Assembly (NCBI GenBank): GCA_002493305.1
Contig: DKYJ01000046.1
Location: forward strand, 52,863 to 107,416
DNA length: 54,554 nucleotides
Direction: 5' to 3'
Source: Clostridiales bacterium UBA7103
Lineage (GTDB): Bacteria > Bacillota > Clostridia > Oscillospirales > Oscillospiraceae
The first letter of the stretch is position 1; each line of letters starts with the position of its first letter. The position numbers and the translations under genes are program-made. Below, in pieces: positions 44,133 through 53,050 of the stretch. The notes under the pieces are model-generated. The model did not search any database and was not told where the DNA came from. It worked only from the letters and a program-made list of their open reading frames with translations.

Positions 44133-44675
44133 ATGAGCTACATACCCACACCCGAACAGGCGGAAGAGCTTGTAAAGCTTTATAACAAGGAGGCTTTCCA
44201 TATTCAGCACGCTGAGACCGTTTCCAAGGTCATGGGCGAATTTGCCAAAGAGTACGACCCGGAGAACGTTGACTTCTGGCGCACAGTCGGCATGCTGCAC
44301 GATATAGATTTTGAGCTTTACCCGGAGCAGCACTGCGTCAAGGCGCAGGAGCTTTTGAAGGAGCTTGATGTTGACGAGGATGTGATCCACGCCGTTGTCA
44401 GTCACGGTTATGGAATCTGCATTGATGTTGAGCCGACAAAGTACATGGAGAAGGTGCTTTTCGCCACCGACGAGCTGACCGGGCTTATCGGCGCCGCCGC
44501 TCTGATGCGCCCCACCGGCATGGAGGGGATGGAGGTCAAGTCCGTGATGAAGAAGTTCAAGGATAAAAAATTTGCCGCCGGCTGCTCGCGCGATGTTATC
44601 AGGCAGGGAGCGGAGATGCTCGGCATGGAAATAAACGAGCTTGTGGGCAAGACTCTTGACGCGATGCGCGCCTGA
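44133..44675 (+). CDS. HD-domain hydrolase
   Basis: A 180-residue HD-superfamily protein. The metal site is seen as HIQHAETVSKVM and GMLHDIDFE (H..HD), with later His and Asp (VSHGYGI, ATDELTGL). Members hydrolyse phosphate esters of nucleotides; this small type has no assigned substrate. A longer frame to 44049 crosses the promoter; GGGAG before ATG 44133 fixes the start. It shares one base with the PPTase gene, so the two are coupled. Confidence 0.82.
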   Translation: MSYIPTPEQAEELVKLYNKEAFHIQHAETVSKVMGEFAKEYDPENVDFWRTVGMLHDIDFELYPEQHCVKAQELLKELDVDEDVIHAVVSHGYGICIDVEPTKYMEKVLFATDELTGLIGAAALMRPTGMEGMEVKSVMKKFKDKKFAAGCSRDVIRQGAEMLGMEINELVGKTLDAMRA

Positions 44676-45295
44676 TGCTGCTTGCATATTACGGCGCGGT
44701 TGACGCGCTGAAAACCGGGATTGAGGGGTTGTCCAAATACAGACAGGAGCGTTTAAGTGCCGCCAAAGTCCAGATAAAAAAACAGCAGGGCATAGGCGCG
44801 GAGCTGCTGCTGTATAAGGCGCTGAAAAAAGCCGTGCCGGGTATGGCTCTGCCGCCGGAAATCAGTGTGAACGAATACGGAAAGCCGTATCTTGAAAAGA
44901 GCGATGTTTTTTTCAGCCTTTCCCACTCGGGGAAGCTTGCCTTTTGCGCAGTGTCCGGGCACGAGCTTGGGGCAGATGTGCAGCAGGCCGGTTCATATGA
45001 CAGTAGGCTTGCAAAACGTTTTTTTACGGCGGGGGAGATAAAATATATTGAGAGCTGCCCGGACATGGACATGGCTTTTGCCAGAGTTTGGGCGCTTAAG
45101 GAGAGCTATATAAAGGCTGTCGGTATGGGCCTGGGTATGCCGCTCAACTCCTTTGATATCTGCCCGGAAGGGGAGTGCCTGCCGGAAATAATGGAATATT
45201 CGTTTTGGCATCACGAGGCGGAAGGCTGTGTTTTTGCCATATGTGTAAAAAACGGCGCAGCCAAGCCGGACGAATTTCTTAAACTAAGGCTATAA
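44675..45295 (+). CDS. 4'-phosphopantetheinyl transferase, Sfp type
   Basis: A 206-residue Sfp-like enzyme that moves phosphopantetheine from CoA to acyl or peptidyl carrier proteins. Motifs are FSLSHSGKLAFCAVS, the magnesium site GADVQ (usually G-x-D-x-E), and WALKESYIKAVGMGLGMPL (WxxKE). No NRPS, PKS or fatty acid genes are in the window, so the target carrier protein is elsewhere. It ends in a 17-bp hairpin shared with the convergent dapA. Confidence 0.88.
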   Translation: MLLAYYGAVDALKTGIEGLSKYRQERLSAAKVQIKKQQGIGAELLLYKALKKAVPGMALPPEISVNEYGKPYLEKSDVFFSLSHSGKLAFCAVSGHELGADVQQAGSYDSRLAKRFFTAGEIKYIESCPDMDMAFARVWALKESYIKAVGMGLGMPLNSFDICPEGECLPEIMEYSFWHHEAEGCVFAICVKNGAAKPDEFLKLRL

Positions 45296-45332
45296 AACCA
45301 AGACCTCCGGTATTGCCGGAGGTCTTGGTTTT
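45294..45332. terminator. bidirectional terminator between PPTase gene and dapA
   Basis: AAAACCAAGACCTCCGG / CCGGAGGTCTTGGTTTT is a perfect 17-bp stem with a 5-base loop. T-runs occur on both strands, fitting the convergent genes on each side. Confidence 0.93.
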
Positions 45333-45336
45333 ACAG

Positions 45337-46227
45337 TTAAACATTTAGTCCAGAGTCACGCATAACCGAGCGAAGAGCGGCCTTATTCTCATCACCCATG
45401 CCGGTCAGCGGCAGGCGCATAAGCCCGGAATCCGTATCCAGAAGCTGCATCGCGGTTTTTACGGGAATTGGGTTTGTTTCAATAAACAATGCCGAGAAAA
45501 GTGCTGCATACTTGCCGTATAGTTCCGTGGCGGCTTTGAAATCTCCGTCAAGGCAGAGCGTGCATAGCTTTGCGATGACGGCAGGAATAATGTTGCCGGC
45601 AACAGAGATGACACCCAGTGCGCCAATCGCCATGAGCGGCACAGTATCGCTGTCGTTCCCGCTCCAGATGTATAGATCGTCTCCGCAGAGGCTTTTCACC
45701 TGTGCAGCAGCTGCAATATTGCCGGAGGCCTCTTTTACGCCGTTTATGTTCGGATGCGCCGAAAGAGTTTTGTATGTCTGTGCATCAATGCCTATACCGG
45801 TTCTGCTTGGCACATTGTAGAGGATCATCGGTATATCCACCCGGTCTGCCACATATGTAAAATGTTCAATTATTCCTTTTTGGGTGGATTTGTTGTAATA
45901 AGGCGTTACCATTAGTACAGCGTCCGCTCCGGCAAAGCGGGCATTCTCTGCACGATGCAGAGCCTTTACCGTGTCGTTGCAGCCTATACCGGCGATCAGC
46001 TTCATACGCCTGGCATTATAGCGTACTGCGACGCGCAGCAGTTCCTCCTGTTCGTTTTCCGAGAGTGTTGCCGCCTCGCCGGTAGTGCCGCAGATGACCA
46101 GGGCGGAGCTGCCATTTTCATACTGGAAGTCAATATTCTTTTTTAAGCGCTCATAATCCACTCCGGTTTCGTTGAATGGTGTTACTATTGCGGTACAAGA
46201 GCCGCTGAAAACAGGAACTTTAACCAT
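45337..46227 (-). CDS. dapA: 4-hydroxy-tetrahydrodipicolinate synthase
   Basis: DapA condenses pyruvate and aspartate semialdehyde, the first step of the diaminopimelate/lysine branch. The 296-residue protein has CGTTGEAATLS (residues 47-57), the catalytic Tyr in YNVPSRTG, and the Schiff-base Lys in NGVKEASGN. DAP feeds both MurE and, as dipicolinate, the spore core. The frame stays open for 47 more codons upstream, but AAGGAGGG before ATG 46227 sets the start. A 10-bp hairpin lies directly before that ribosome site. Confidence 0.95.
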   Translation of the reverse strand: MVKVPVFSGSCTAIVTPFNETGVDYERLKKNIDFQYENGSSALVICGTTGEAATLSENEQEELLRVAVRYNARRMKLIAGIGCNDTVKALHRAENARFAGADAVLMVTPYYNKSTQKGIIEHFTYVADRVDIPMILYNVPSRTGIGIDAQTYKTLSAHPNINGVKEASGNIAAAAQVKSLCGDDLYIWSGNDSDTVPLMAIGALGVISVAGNIIPAVIAKLCTLCLDGDFKAATELYGKYAALFSALFIETNPIPVKTAMQLLDTDSGLMRLPLTGMGDENKAALRSVMRDSGLNV

Positions 46228-46244
46228 GTCGCCCTCCTTTTTTG

Positions 46245-46280
46245 AGCAGACGGGCGGTAAGGGTTCAATTCCCGTCTGCT
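46245..46280 (-). promoter_or_regulatory. hairpin just upstream of the dapA ribosome site
   Basis: AGCAGACGGG (46245-46254) and CCCGTCTGCT (46271-46280) pair perfectly over 10 bp with a 16-base loop. In the dapA leader RNA it ends six bases before the Shine-Dalgarno. The plus-strand half GGGTTCAATTCCCG looks like a tRNA T-arm, but no tRNA body precedes it. Confidence 0.45.
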
Positions 46281-46323
46281 TAGCATCGGAACAATCTATT
46301 CCGCGCATTGGCGAAATATGATA

Positions 46324-46352
46324 GTGACAAGCTTTTGCCGCCATGATATAAT
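46324..46352 (+). promoter_or_regulatory. sigma-A-like promoter for spoIID-like/queA/tgt
   Basis: GTGACA (46324-46329), 17 bases, and a consensus TATAAT (46347-46352), about 37 bases before the start at 46389. Confidence 0.65.
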
Positions 46353-46388
46353 CACAAAGCTGGATCAAACGACACGGAATATGTTGAT

Positions 46389-47579
46389 ATGAAGAAAATG
46401 ATCAAAAATCTTATAATCGCTTTGGCTCTGCTGCTGTGCTTTCCATACACTGCGGCTAATGCGCTCCCTGCAGATACGCAGTCCGACTTTTCACTTTTGC
46501 GGGTGGGTCTGGTATACGGCGACGAGGCGGTGTCCAGCGCGGAGTTTAGAAGCGTAAATGGCGGGTATTTACTTCTTGGCAGCTATGACGCCGAGAAAAA
46601 ATTTCACTGCGAGCTTGAAACAGAGAGAACAAGCCTTACCCTCTCGCTGTATGACGGCGCAATAAATGTGTTTGACACATACTCCGGCGCGTTCATCTGC
46701 ACCGCAGACGCTGACAGTATCGCGGTTTTGCCCGTGGACAATGGCCTGACGGAATACGGCGGCAAACAGTACCACGGCGGTTTTGCCTGCCGCGTTGAAG
46801 AAAAGGGACTGAGCGTTATAAACTATGTGGAGCTTGAGAACTATGTAAAAGGCGTTGTGCCGTATGAGATGAGCGCCGGCTGGGGAATTGAAGCGCTGAA
46901 AGCGCAGGCGGTCTGCGCCCGGACATACGCAGTGTATAATCAGGGCGAATATGAGGAGTTTGGATTTGATATAACGGACGACACGTACAGTCAGGTCTAT
47001 AACGGCGTTCTCGAGGCGACCGCAGATACGGACAGAGCAGTTGATGAGACTGCCGGAGAGCTTATCCGTTATGACGGCGAGGTATGCGAAATCTATTACT
47101 TTGCAGCCGATGGCGGGGCGACAGAAGACGGAATAAATGTTTTTGACGCTGACAGGCCATATCTGCGCGGCAAATACGATCACTATGAGCGTATGGTCGA
47201 CTTCTCCGTGAAGAACTGGAAGGCGCACCGCAGCGCCGCAGAGATAGGCGGGATATTGCGGGAAAAAGGCTATAATGTTGGAGATATCACCCGCATTGAG
47301 CGCATACGCTCCCGAACAGGCAACAATATTGCCCTGAATTTTTTTGATGTTGAGGGAAACAGCGCGCTCGTCGCCGGACGGAGCTGCTATAATATGCTTC
47401 GGCTTAACAGCTGCCGTTTCGCCATCGTGCCCTCAGGGGACGGGTTTGATTTTCTTGGTCACGGCTGGGGGCACAGCTGCGGCATGAGCCAGTGGGGAGC
47501 AAAGGCCATGGCCGAGGTCTACGGCTATGATTATGAGAAAATTATAAAGTTTTATTTTACCGGAGTTTACATCGCATGA
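46389..47579 (+). CDS. SpoIID/LytB-domain protein, secreted
   Basis: A 396-residue exported protein. The signal peptide (residues 1-26) ends near ANALPA. The SpoIID domain has the catalytic [19 protein letters not shown] region (with the key Glu) and the C-terminal [19 protein letters not shown] motif. SpoIID-type enzymes are lytic transglycosylases that act on denuded glycan strands. True SpoIID acts in engulfment; this one lacks a spoIIQ/spoIIR context and sits before queA, so it may be a SpoIID-like paralogue. It overlaps queA by four bases. Confidence 0.87.
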   Translation: MKKMIKNLIIALALLLCFPYTAANALPADTQSDFSLLRVGLVYGDEAVSSAEFRSVNGGYLLLGSYDAEKKFHCELETERTSLTLSLYDGAINVFDTYSGAFICTADADSIAVLPVDNGLTEYGGKQYHGGFACRVEEKGLSVINYVELENYVKGVVPYEMSAGWGIEALKAQAVCARTYAVYNQGEYEEFGFDITDDTYSQVYNGVLEATADTDRAVDETAGELIRYDGEVCEIYYFAADGGATEDGINVFDADRPYLRGKYDHYERMVDFSVKNWKAHRSAAEIGGILREKGYNVGDITRIERIRSRTGNNIALNFFDVEGNSALVAGRSCYNMLRLNSCRFAIVPSGDGFDFLGHGWGHSCGMSQWGAKAMAEVYGYDYEKIIKFYFTGVYIA

Positions 47580-48598
47580 AAAAATCGGATTTTTATTTTG
47601 ATCTGCCGGAGGAGCTTATAGCCCAGACGCCCATAATGCAGAGGGATCATTCAAGGCTCCTTGTCATGGATAAGGACACGGGCGCTTTGGAGCACAAACA
47701 CTTTTTTGATTTGCCTGAGTATCTCAGGGCAGGGGACTGCCTTGTACTTAATAACTCACGTGTGCTCCCTGCTCGGCTGATAGGCACGAGAAGCACCGGG
47801 GGAAGCGTGGAGCTGGTGCTGCTGCGCGATCTGGGCGAGGGGAAATGGGAATGTCTAAGCCGCCCGGGGCGTAAGACAAGACCCGGAACGGAGCTGTTTT
47901 TTGGCGGGGACAAGCTGCGCGCAACGGTGGAAAGCATCATCGAGGGCGGCAACCGCATAGTGCAGTTCCATTATGACGGCATATTTATGGAGATCCTTGA
48001 GAGTCTTGGCAAGATGCCGCTGCCTCCTTATATTAAAGAAGAGCTGAACGACCCGGAACGCTACCAGACGGTTTATTCTAAGGAGCTTGGCAGCGCCGCC
48101 GCGCCTACCGCCGGACTGCATTTTACAAAAGAGCTTCTCAAAGAGCTGGAGTATATGGGAGTCACGGTGAAATATGTGACGCTGCATGTGGGCCTCGGCA
48201 CCTTCCGCCCCGTAAAGGAGGACGAGATAGAGGATCACGAGATGCACTCCGAGTTTTGTATTATACCCCAGGACACCGCTGATGCCGTGAACCGCACCCA
48301 CGCGGAGGGCGGCAGAGTTATAGCCGTGGGGACGACCTCGTGCCGGACGCTTGAGAGCTTTACCGCCGAGGACAGCTTACTTCAGGCCAAGTCAGGCTGG
48401 ACGGATATTTTTATCTATCCCGGCTATAAATTCAAATGTATCGACGCGCTTATTACAAATTTTCACCTGCCGGAGAGCACGCTTATCATGCTCGTCTCGG
48501 CACTTGCAGGCAGGGAAAATGTGTTAAACGCCTATAAAACCGCCGTCAATGAGAGGTACCGTTTCTTCTCCTTTGGCGATGCGATGCTTATTAAGTGA
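47576..48598 (+). CDS. queA: S-adenosylmethionine:tRNA ribosyltransferase-isomerase
   Basis: QueA builds epoxyqueuosine on preQ1-modified tRNA using the ribosyl part of SAM. The 340-residue protein begins [18 protein letters not shown] and has [36 protein letters not shown], and [15 protein letters not shown] follow. All are family hallmarks. It overlaps the SpoIID-like gene (ATGA) and is followed by tgt, which puts preQ1 into the tRNA just before QueA acts. Confidence 0.97.
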   Translation: MKKSDFYFDLPEELIAQTPIMQRDHSRLLVMDKDTGALEHKHFFDLPEYLRAGDCLVLNNSRVLPARLIGTRSTGGSVELVLLRDLGEGKWECLSRPGRKTRPGTELFFGGDKLRATVESIIEGGNRIVQFHYDGIFMEILESLGKMPLPPYIKEELNDPERYQTVYSKELGSAAAPTAGLHFTKELLKELEYMGVTVKYVTLHVGLGTFRPVKEDEIEDHEMHSEFCIIPQDTADAVNRTHAEGGRVIAVGTTSCRTLESFTAEDSLLQAKSGWTDIFIYPGYKFKCIDALITNFHLPESTLIMLVSALAGRENVLNAYKTAVNERYRFFSFGDAMLIK

Positions 48599-48609
48599 GA
48601 GGTGATACG

Positions 48610-49740
48610 GTGTACAGACTGATAAAGCAGGAGGGGCACGCCCGCAGGGGCGAGTTTGACACGCCACACGGAAAGGTTCAGACCCCGGTTTTTATGAACG
48701 TGGGTACTCAGGCGGCCATCAAAGGAGCGCTCTCCGCCCATGACCTTGAAAACATCGGCTGTCAGGTAGAGCTTTCAAACACCTATCATCTGCATGTCCG
48801 CCCTGGTGATATGCTCATAAAGGAGATGGGCGGCCTGCATCGCTTCATGACATGGAACGGCCCTATTCTCACCGACAGCGGCGGTTTTCAGATTTTCTCT
48901 CTGGCAAAGCTCCGCAAGATAAAGGAAGAGGGCGTAAACTTCAATTCCCATGTTGACGGGCGGCACATTTTTATGGGGCCTGAGGAGAGTATGCGTATAC
49001 AGGCAAACCTCGGTTCGGACATTGCTATGGCCTTTGATGAGTGTATCAAGATCCCGTCTCCCAAGGACTATGTCAAGCAGTCCTGCGACAGGACTTACCG
49101 CTGGCTTGCCCGGTGCAAGGCTGCGCTTGCCGAGTATAACTCACAGGAGGACGCCGTGAACCCCGGGCAGATGCTCTTCGGCATCAATCAGGGAGCGGTT
49201 TTCCATGATCTGCGCATCGAGCATATGCAGAAGATCGCTGAGTTTGATTTGTCAGGTTACGCTATCGGCGGCCTTGCGGTAGGGGAGAGCCATCAGGAGA
49301 TGTACGACACCATTGAGGCCGTGGAGGAGTATATGCCCAAGGATAAGCCGCGCTACCTTATGGGCGTTGGTACGCCGGGAAATATCATCGAGGGCGTCGC
49401 CCGCGGGGTGGATTTCTTTGACTGCGTCATGCCCGCGCGAAACGGGCGGCACGGCCATCTTTTCACATGGGGCGGCATCATAAACATCAAAAACGAGAAA
49501 TACCAGCGCGATGAACAGCCCATTGACCACGCCTGTGACTGTCCGGTCTGCCGCCGGTATTCGAGGGCGTATCTGCGCCATCTGTTCAAGGCTGAGGAGA
49601 TGCTTGCAATGCGTTTTTCCGTGATGCACAACCTGTATTTCTACAATAATCTCACAAAGCGCATCAGAGAAAGTCTTGAAGCGGGTGAATTTGCGGCTTT
49701 CCGGCGTGAATTTACAGAAATTTTAGATAAACGCGTTTAA
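48610..49740 (+). CDS. tgt: tRNA-guanine transglycosylase (Tgt)
   Basis: Tgt exchanges the wobble guanine of GUN tRNAs for preQ1. The 376-residue protein has the preQ1/guanine site LTDSGGFQIFSL, the Asp of DECIKIPS, GGLAVGES and the MGVGTP loop. The zinc site is CDCPVCRRYSRAYLRHL (C-x-C-x2-C...H). A frame opens at 48595 inside queA; AGAGGTGAT at 48598-48606 marks GTG 48610 as the start. The de novo preQ1 genes are not in the window. Confidence 0.96.
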   Translation: MYRLIKQEGHARRGEFDTPHGKVQTPVFMNVGTQAAIKGALSAHDLENIGCQVELSNTYHLHVRPGDMLIKEMGGLHRFMTWNGPILTDSGGFQIFSLAKLRKIKEEGVNFNSHVDGRHIFMGPEESMRIQANLGSDIAMAFDECIKIPSPKDYVKQSCDRTYRWLARCKAALAEYNSQEDAVNPGQMLFGINQGAVFHDLRIEHMQKIAEFDLSGYAIGGLAVGESHQEMYDTIEAVEEYMPKDKPRYLMGVGTPGNIIEGVARGVDFFDCVMPARNGRHGHLFTWGGIINIKNEKYQRDEQPIDHACDCPVCRRYSRAYLRHLFKAEEMLAMRFSVMHNLYFYNNLTKRIRESLEAGEFAAFRREFTEILDKRV

Positions 49741-49745
49741 GTAGC

Positions 49746-49774
49746 TTGAAATTATTTGCGCAACAATGTATAAT
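49746..49774 (+). promoter_or_regulatory. sigma-A promoter for yajC
   Basis: TTGAAA (49746-49751), 17 bases, and TATAAT (49769-49774) just after tgt. The leader is about 26 bases. Confidence 0.8.
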
Positions 49775-49806
49775 GAATTCAACATAAGTTTGGAGGTAAA
49801 TTCCTG

Positions 49807-50148
49807 ATGAATCTTTTTCTTACAGCCGATGTATCGGCGGCATCCGGCGGCGGCTCTATGATCCTTATGCTCGTGCTGATGTTCGCCATTTTCTACTTCT
49901 TTATTATTCGCCCTGAAAATAAGAAGAAGAAAAAGACCGAGGAGATGCGCAGCTCTCTGAGCATCGGCGATGAGATAACCACTATCGGCGGGCTCACCGG
50001 CAAAATCGTACAGGTCACTGAGGATACCATCACTTTTGAGACCGGAGAGGACAGAGTCCGTATTCAGGCGAAGAAGTGGTCTATTTCCACCACTGCCAAG
50101 ATGGAAGCGGCTGAGGCCGAAGCCCGGAGCAAGAAAGGCAAAAAGTAA
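49807..50148 (+). CDS. yajC: preprotein translocase accessory subunit YajC
   Basis: A 113-residue single-span protein. The membrane helix (about residues 18-35) is followed by the family's FFIIRPENKKKKKTEEMRSSL and the beta-rich GDEITTIGGLTGKIVQVTEDTITFETG. YajC associates with SecDF and YidC. tgt-yajC is a classic order, but secDF does not follow; trxA does. A strong ribosome site (TTGGAGG) precedes the ATG. Confidence 0.93.
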   Translation: MNLFLTADVSAASGGGSMILMLVLMFAIFYFFIIRPENKKKKKTEEMRSSLSIGDEITTIGGLTGKIVQVTEDTITFETGEDRVRIQAKKWSISTTAKMEAAEAEARSKKGKK

Positions 50149-50159
50149 TAAAAATCAGT

Positions 50160-50181
50160 GGCCCGGCAGTTCAGCCGGGCC
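50160..50181 (+). terminator. G/C-rich hairpin after yajC
   Basis: GGCCCGGC / GCCGGGCC, an 8-bp stem with a 6-base loop followed by TTAATAT. The T-tract is poor, so it is probably a leaky terminator letting some transcripts reach trxA. Confidence 0.6.
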
Positions 50182-50215
50182 TTAATATACCATTATACGG
50201 AATGGAGATCATATT

Positions 50216-50527
50216 ATGGCTGAAATTATCATTACTGAAGAAAATTTTGAAAAAGAGGTTCTGAAGGCTGACATTCCAGTTCTTGTAGATTTCTGGGCAA
50301 CCTGGTGCGGCCCATGCCGTATGCTTGCTCCCACTGTTGCCGAGATAGCCGAAGAGCTTGAAGGCAAAGTGAAGGTCGGCAAGGTAGATGTTGACGAGCA
50401 GCCGGGGCTTGCGGCAAAGTTCAGAGTCAGCAGCATACCCACGCTCATTGTGTTTGATGGTGGAAAGGTCAAGTCTACTACTGTTGGCGTTCGCCCCAAG
50501 GCCATGATAATGGAGCTGTTAAAGTAA
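50216..50527 (+). CDS. trxA: thioredoxin
   Basis: A 103-residue thioredoxin with the active site WCGPC at residues 30-34 in FWATWCGPCRML, and the cis-Pro loop SIPTLIVF. It reduces protein disulphides in the cytosol. Its reductase gene is not adjacent. The ribosome site GGAGAT is close upstream, and a terminator follows. Confidence 0.96.
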   Translation: MAEIIITEENFEKEVLKADIPVLVDFWATWCGPCRMLAPTVAEIAEELEGKVKVGKVDVDEQPGLAAKFRVSSIPTLIVFDGGKVKSTTVGVRPKAMIMELLK

Positions 50528-50533
50528 ATTCGT

Positions 50534-50569
50534 AATACCGGGTGAGCTTATTGCTTTCCCGGTATTTTT
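50534..50569 (+). terminator. intrinsic terminator after trxA
   Basis: AATACCGGG / CCCGGTATT, a 9-bp stem with a 15-base loop and a T-tract. Confidence 0.8.
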
Positions 50570-50654
50570 ACGCATAGTTAACATAATTCAAAAATTTTTC
50601 ACCATTAAGGCTTTATTGCGAGGTATAATGGTAAAAAAAGAGAGAGGTTCTGAT

Positions 50655-51359
50655 ATGGGTCAAAACACACCTGATAACGATGAGCAGCTCCAACAAATGC
50701 TGCTTGAAAAGGTCAACTCTCAGGAGGATGTAAAGAAAGCAATTTTTGATTTCTCCTCGAGCTTTCGCGAGATGATGGCCTATTACCGCTGTGCCATGAT
50801 GGAGGTCACGACCAAATTCAATGTCCTCAGTGAGGAGCTTTCCCTTGAGTATGACCATAATCCCATAGAGAGCATCAAAACGCGCCTGAAAGCCCCTGAG
50901 AGCATTTTAGAGAAGCTCCAGCGCAAAGGTCTGCCGGTGTCGCTCAAAAGCGTGGAGGAGAATCTTTACGATGTGGCTGGTGTGCGCGTTATCTGCGGCT
51001 TTCCGTCCGATATTTATATGCTGGCGGACGCTTTTTTGAAGCAGGACGATGTTATTCTCTTACAGCGCAAGGACTATATCAAAAATCCAAAGCCCAACGG
51101 ATACAGAAGCCTGCATTTGGTGGTAAAGACGCCGATCTTTCTGCATAATCAGAAAAAGATGATGAATGTTGAGGTGCAGTTTCGCACGATCTCCATGGAC
51201 TGGTGGGCGACGCTTGAACATAAAATACGCTATAAAAAGGACATTGAATCCTCTCCCCTTATCGACAGCGAACTTTTTGCCTGCGCGGAAATAGGCGCGA
51301 GGCTTGATAGGCGCATGGAGGAGATCCACCGCAGGGTAGAAAAAAAGAACAGAAACTAA
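50655..51359 (+). CDS. small alarmone synthetase, GTP pyrophosphokinase family
   Basis: A 234-residue single-domain (p)ppGpp synthetase like RelQ/YjbM. It lacks the HD hydrolase and TGS/ACT parts of long Rel. The RelA/SpoT synthetase blocks are seen: ESIKTRLKAPESI, DVAGVRVICGF, KDYIKNPKPNGYRSLHLVV, and VEVQFRTISMDWWATLEHKIRYK. It would make ppGpp/pppGpp from GTP/GDP and ATP. ATG 50655 follows AGAGAGG. A TATAAT at 50624-50629 could be its -10, with a poor -35. It faces the trpXYZ operon convergently. Confidence 0.9.
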   Translation: MGQNTPDNDEQLQQMLLEKVNSQEDVKKAIFDFSSSFREMMAYYRCAMMEVTTKFNVLSEELSLEYDHNPIESIKTRLKAPESILEKLQRKGLPVSLKSVEENLYDVAGVRVICGFPSDIYMLADAFLKQDDVILLQRKDYIKNPKPNGYRSLHLVVKTPIFLHNQKKMMNVEVQFRTISMDWWATLEHKIRYKKDIESSPLIDSELFACAEIGARLDRRMEEIHRRVEKKNRN

Positions 51360-51388
51360 AAAAACGAGCCAAATTTGGCTCGTTTTTT
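51359..51388. terminator. bidirectional terminator between the alarmone synthetase gene and trpZ
   Basis: AAAAAACGAGCCAAA / TTTGGCTCGTTTTTT is a fully self-complementary 30-bp palindrome with T-runs on both strands. It touches the stop of trpZ. Confidence 0.9.
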
Positions 51389-52161
51389 CAGTTGCCGCAC
51401 TCGATGCTGATGTGATTAAAGATATGCAGAAGGTCATCGACCGTGACGTCGGCTTTTTCCTCGGCGTTTTTGTCGAGGATAATATGCCCCTTATCCATCA
51501 TAAGCAGGCGGTTGCCGTACTCCACGGCGTAGCGGAGGTTATGCGTCACCATCACGGCAGTGAGCTTCTTTTCCTTTACGACCTTGTCGGTAAGCTCCAT
51601 GATAATATCGGCGGTTTTGGGGTCGAGAGCCGCTGTGTGCTCATCGAGGATAAGAAAATCAATAGGTGTGAGCGTAGCCATAACGAGAGCAACGGCCTGC
51701 CGCTGGCCGCCGGAGAGGGCGCCGAGGCATATATCCATCTTGTTCTCAAGTCCCAGCCCCAGCATGGAAAGCTGCTCGCGGTAATAGTCACGCCGCTTGT
51801 GGTTAACGCCTGAGGAAAGCCCATAATGCCGACCCTTATTGTCGGCAAGGGAGAGATTTTCCATCATGGTGAGGTTTGGACAGGTGCCGAGGGCGGGGTT
51901 CTGGTAGACTCTGCCGATGCGCTTATAGCGTTTATATTCCTCAAGATTGTTGACCTTTTCACCGCCGATGAGTATTTCACCGCCCTCAACGGGTATACTG
52001 CCGCAGATGATATTAAGAAGGGAAGTCTTGCCGCTGCCGTTGCTGCCGACGATGGAAACAAATTCCTGATCCTTGACCGCTAAATTGAAGCCGTCAAACA
52101 GGCACATCTCGGTCACAAGGCCGGGGTTATAAATTTTTGAAATGTTTTTCAGTTCAAGCAT
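51388..52161 (-). CDS. trpZ: ABC transporter ATP-binding protein, TrpZ-like
   Basis: The 257-residue ATPase of the tryptophan-type importer. It has Walker A GSNGSGKTS (39-47), the signature LSGGQRQAVAL, Walker B FLILDEHTAALD and the switch His in MVTHN. A frame extends 16 codons further upstream into the permease, but the family start MLELKNISKIY at 52161 is preferred; it overlaps the permease by 8 bases. Transcription comes from the T-box-controlled promoter through trpX and trpY. Confidence 0.85.
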   Translation of the reverse strand: MLELKNISKIYNPGLVTEMCLFDGFNLAVKDQEFVSIVGSNGSGKTSLLNIICGSIPVEGGEILIGGEKVNNLEEYKRYKRIGRVYQNPALGTCPNLTMMENLSLADNKGRHYGLSSGVNHKRRDYYREQLSMLGLGLENKMDICLGALSGGQRQAVALVMATLTPIDFLILDEHTAALDPKTADIIMELTDKVVKEKKLTAVMVTHNLRYAVEYGNRLLMMDKGHIILDKNAEEKADVTVDDLLHIFNHISIECGN

Positions 52162-53047
52162 TTTTCTTTGACCTGCCCTCCCCGGAATTGCCGATGATAA
52201 GGATAACAAGAAACAGCGCCGCAGTGATGAGCTTGAGGAGATTTGCGGGCAAGCCCATGCTTATGGCAAGCTGAATGCATAGCTTATAGGCAATGCTGCC
52301 CACCAAAACAGCCGTGGTTCCTTTTACAATGGATGCTTTCTTGAAAATAGTAGTGCCTATGATGACTGCCGCAAGGCCGAAGACCATCTGGCCCGTGCCC
52401 ATGGTGCTGGAAAAGCCACGCTGTTCATGGCAGACGACAGCACCCGAGAGTGCAACAAGCGCGTTTGCTATAACAAGACCGAGAATCTTCATCTTGCCAT
52501 TATCCCTTGCAAGAGTAGTGACAAGCGTGGCGTTATCGCCGGTGGCTTTGAGCAGAATGCCGTTCTTGGTCTTGAAATAAGCGTCAAGTATGAGCTTAAA
52601 GATAACAACAAGGATCAGCGCGATTATAAACTTTCTATGCACAAGGGAGAGCTTGCCAAACAGTGCCATGGCCGGGGCAGCGGTAAAAATAGTGTCCGTA
52701 TCGCGGCCTACATTCAGGTTTGACCCGGCGATCTGAAGGTTTATTGAAAACAGCGCCGTCATTGTAATGATGCCGGCAAGCAGATCACGCACCTTGAGCT
52801 TGACATGGATAAGCCCGGTAATAAGGCCAGACACGGCGCCGGCTAAAATGGCGATGATAAGGGTCAAATAGGGGTTCACGCCCCTGGTGAGCATCACAGC
52901 CGTAACGGCAGCTCCCAAAGGGAAGCTGCCATCAACGGTCAGGTCGGGGAAATCCAATAGCTTATAGGTAATGAATATTCCAAAGGTCAGCAGGGCGTAT
53001 ATCAGCCCCTGCGTTACTGTGCTTTCTAATAATTCCAGAATCTGCAT
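52154..53047 (-). CDS. trpY: ABC transporter permease, TrpY-like
   Basis: A 297-residue membrane protein with about eight helices. It belongs to the branched-chain-permease-like family used by ABC_sub_bind importers (TrpY type). Visible features are GLIYALLTFGIFITYKLLDFPDLTVDGSFPLGAA at the start and a VVCHEQRGFSSTMGTGQMVFGLAAVIIG block late. It lies three bases after trpX and overlaps trpZ. Substrate Trp is inferred from the T-box leader, not from the protein. Confidence 0.85.
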   Translation of the reverse strand: MQILELLESTVTQGLIYALLTFGIFITYKLLDFPDLTVDGSFPLGAAVTAVMLTRGVNPYLTLIIAILAGAVSGLITGLIHVKLKVRDLLAGIITMTALFSINLQIAGSNLNVGRDTDTIFTAAPAMALFGKLSLVHRKFIIALILVVIFKLILDAYFKTKNGILLKATGDNATLVTTLARDNGKMKILGLVIANALVALSGAVVCHEQRGFSSTMGTGQMVFGLAAVIIGTTIFKKASIVKGTTAVLVGSIAYKLCIQLAISMGLPANLLKLITAALFLVILIIGNSGEGRSKKNA

Positions 53048-53050
53048 GGT

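Noticed and set aside
46243..46282. possible tRNA gene
   Set aside because: Only a T-arm-like loop and a 7-bp acceptor-like pair are present. The D and anticodon arms do not fit in the 16-base loop.
50599..50629. promoter for the alarmone synthetase gene
   Set aside because: A TATAAT is present at 50624-50629 but the best -35 (TTCACC) is 19 bases away and poor; not strong enough to list as a feature.
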